This document shows positions 6,746-7,179 of a DNA stretch of 7,179 nt, one piece after another (position 1 is the first letter of the stretch; every line of letters starts with the position of its first letter). The notes beneath the pieces were generated by a model. The model did no database searches and was not told where the DNA came from. It saw nothing but the letters and a program-made list of their open reading frames with translations. This stretch comes from Flavobacterium sp. Its GTDB lineage: Bacteria; Bacteroidota; Bacteroidia; Flavobacteriales; Flavobacteriaceae. The position numbers and the translations under genes are program-made. The DNA is taken from the NCBI GenBank assembly GCA_018062725.1, contig JAGORP010000105.1:1-7179 (forward strand), read 5' to 3'.

Positions 6746-6974
6746 AATTCTTCAACATGGCAAAAATTTCGTCTTTTAGAAACAATAATTTTGCTTTTAA
6801 CTCGTGCATGTGTTCATCAGTAGTTGTTTCGGCACCCGAATTGTATTTATGAATGTCATGTTCTACTTCATGGTATTCATCAAATAATTTTCTGAAATGA
6901 TTATCACTTGTCTTTAAATCGTGAATTTTCTCTGTGAATTCAGGGAATTCGTTAAGTAGGTTGTGTCTTTCCAT
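6744..6974 (-). CDS. Small DUF465/YdcH-like protein
   Basis: The frame encodes a 76-residue protein starting MERHNLLNEFPEF. I chose the ATG at 6974 because an upstream in-frame start at 7028 is a TTG that lies inside the preceding gene, and because family members begin just before the EFPE motif. The core EFPEFTEKIHDLK...FRKLFDEYHEVEHDI, then a short linker and LKAKLLFLKDEIFAML, matches the DUF465/YdcH family, which folds as a small helical hairpin. The function of the family is not known. It is unusually rich in His (8 of 76: residues 4, 18, 26, 35, 39, 42, 55 and 57). It starts 25 bases after the TauE/SafE-like gene on the same strand with no clear promoter between, so the two are probably co-transcribed, ending at the shared terminator. 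Confidence 0.85.
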   Translation of the reverse strand: MERHNLLNEFPEFTEKIHDLKTSDNHFRKLFDEYHEVEHDIHKYNSGAETTTDEHMHELKAKLLFLKDEIFAMLKN

Positions 6975-6999
6975 TATTACTTTTTTTAAAATTAGTTTA

Positions 7000-7179
7000 T
7001 TATTGGCAGTGTGGTGTGTTTTGTACAAATAAGTTCATTGTACTTGGGGAAACAAACGGAATTCCTAATCCCAACCCCCGCAAAATAAAAAGCGTCCCAA
7101 TAGCTACAACAACAAATGGAATTATTTTTTGAATTTTGTTTCGAACCGGAATACTTAATACATTAGAAGCGTATACAAC
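7000..7179 (-). CDS. TauE/SafE-family membrane protein (C-terminal 59 residues only)
   Basis: The minus-strand frame is open from the window edge to a TAA at 7002-7000 and gives 59 residues of a C-terminal end. It holds a basic stretch (PVRNKIQK), a membrane segment (about IIPFVVVAIGTLFILRGLGL), then GIPFVSPST and a short tail ending NTPHCQ. This RGLGLGIP-(F/Y)-(V/I)-SP ending is one I recognise from Bacteroidota proteins annotated as sulfite exporter TauE/SafE family, which usually sit at the end of the cbb3 cytochrome oxidase cluster after ccoG and ccoH. The actual substrate is doubtful; in such clusters a role in oxidase assembly or copper supply is suspected. The gene is cut by the window edge, so its start and full domain content cannot be seen. 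Confidence 0.7.
   Translation of the reverse strand, partial: VVYASNVLSIPVRNKIQKIIPFVVVAIGTLFILRGLGLGIPFVSPSTMNLFVQNTPHCQ

Noticed and set aside
6975..7028. Longer version of the YdcH-like protein starting at 7028
   Set aside because: That start is a TTG codon lying within the 3' end of the TauE/SafE-like gene, and the extra 18 residues do not fit the family; the ATG at 6974 is preferred.

Overview
The window looks like chromosomal DNA from a member of the Flavobacteriaceae (Bacteroidota), most likely Flavobacterium or a close relative. The evidence is its low GC content, the absence of Shine-Dalgarno sequences before the genes (A-rich leaders instead), intergenic matches to the Bacteroidota promoter element TAnnTTTG, and protein sequences of flavobacterial type (FtsE, HemN, and the C-terminal end of a TauE/SafE-like protein). 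Nothing in it looks like a mobile element, CRISPR array, phage or toxin system.

Layout. Positions 1-2220 (minus strand) carry the first 740 codons of a large exported tetratricopeptide-repeat protein that runs off the left edge. A divergent promoter region (2221-2372) separates it from ftsE (2373-3056, plus), the ATPase of the FtsEX complex, which ends at a strong hairpin terminator. A 155-base gap holds that terminator, a TGA-N6-TCA palindrome of Crp/Fnr type, and a good promoter for hemN (3212-4576, plus), the oxygen-independent coproporphyrinogen III oxidase. Next on the plus strand are a DUF457-type membrane-bound metal-dependent hydrolase (4647-5609) and a cation diffusion facilitator metal transporter (5746-6624), each with its own candidate promoter. 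A bidirectional terminator (about 6706-6745) closes this run and the opposing one. On the minus strand from the right edge come the last 59 codons of a TauE/SafE-family membrane protein (7000-7179) and, 25 bases later, a small DUF465/YdcH-like protein (6744-6974).

How the genes fit together. In Bacteroidota a TauE/SafE-family protein of this kind commonly ends the gene cluster for cbb3-type cytochrome oxidase (ccoNO-P-G-H), and hemN is often nearby. The right-hand part is therefore best read as the edge of a low-oxygen respiration and heme region, with metal handling (the CDF transporter) alongside. The Fnr-like palindrome at the hemN promoter agrees with oxygen control, but this is inference. 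The left part is an envelope and cell-division locus: FtsE without FtsX, next to an exported TPR protein.

I found no convincing undescribed system. The most useful leads are the Fnr-like site, the ftsE/TPR pairing, and substitutions at expected metal- or SAM-binding positions in the CDF and HemN proteins.
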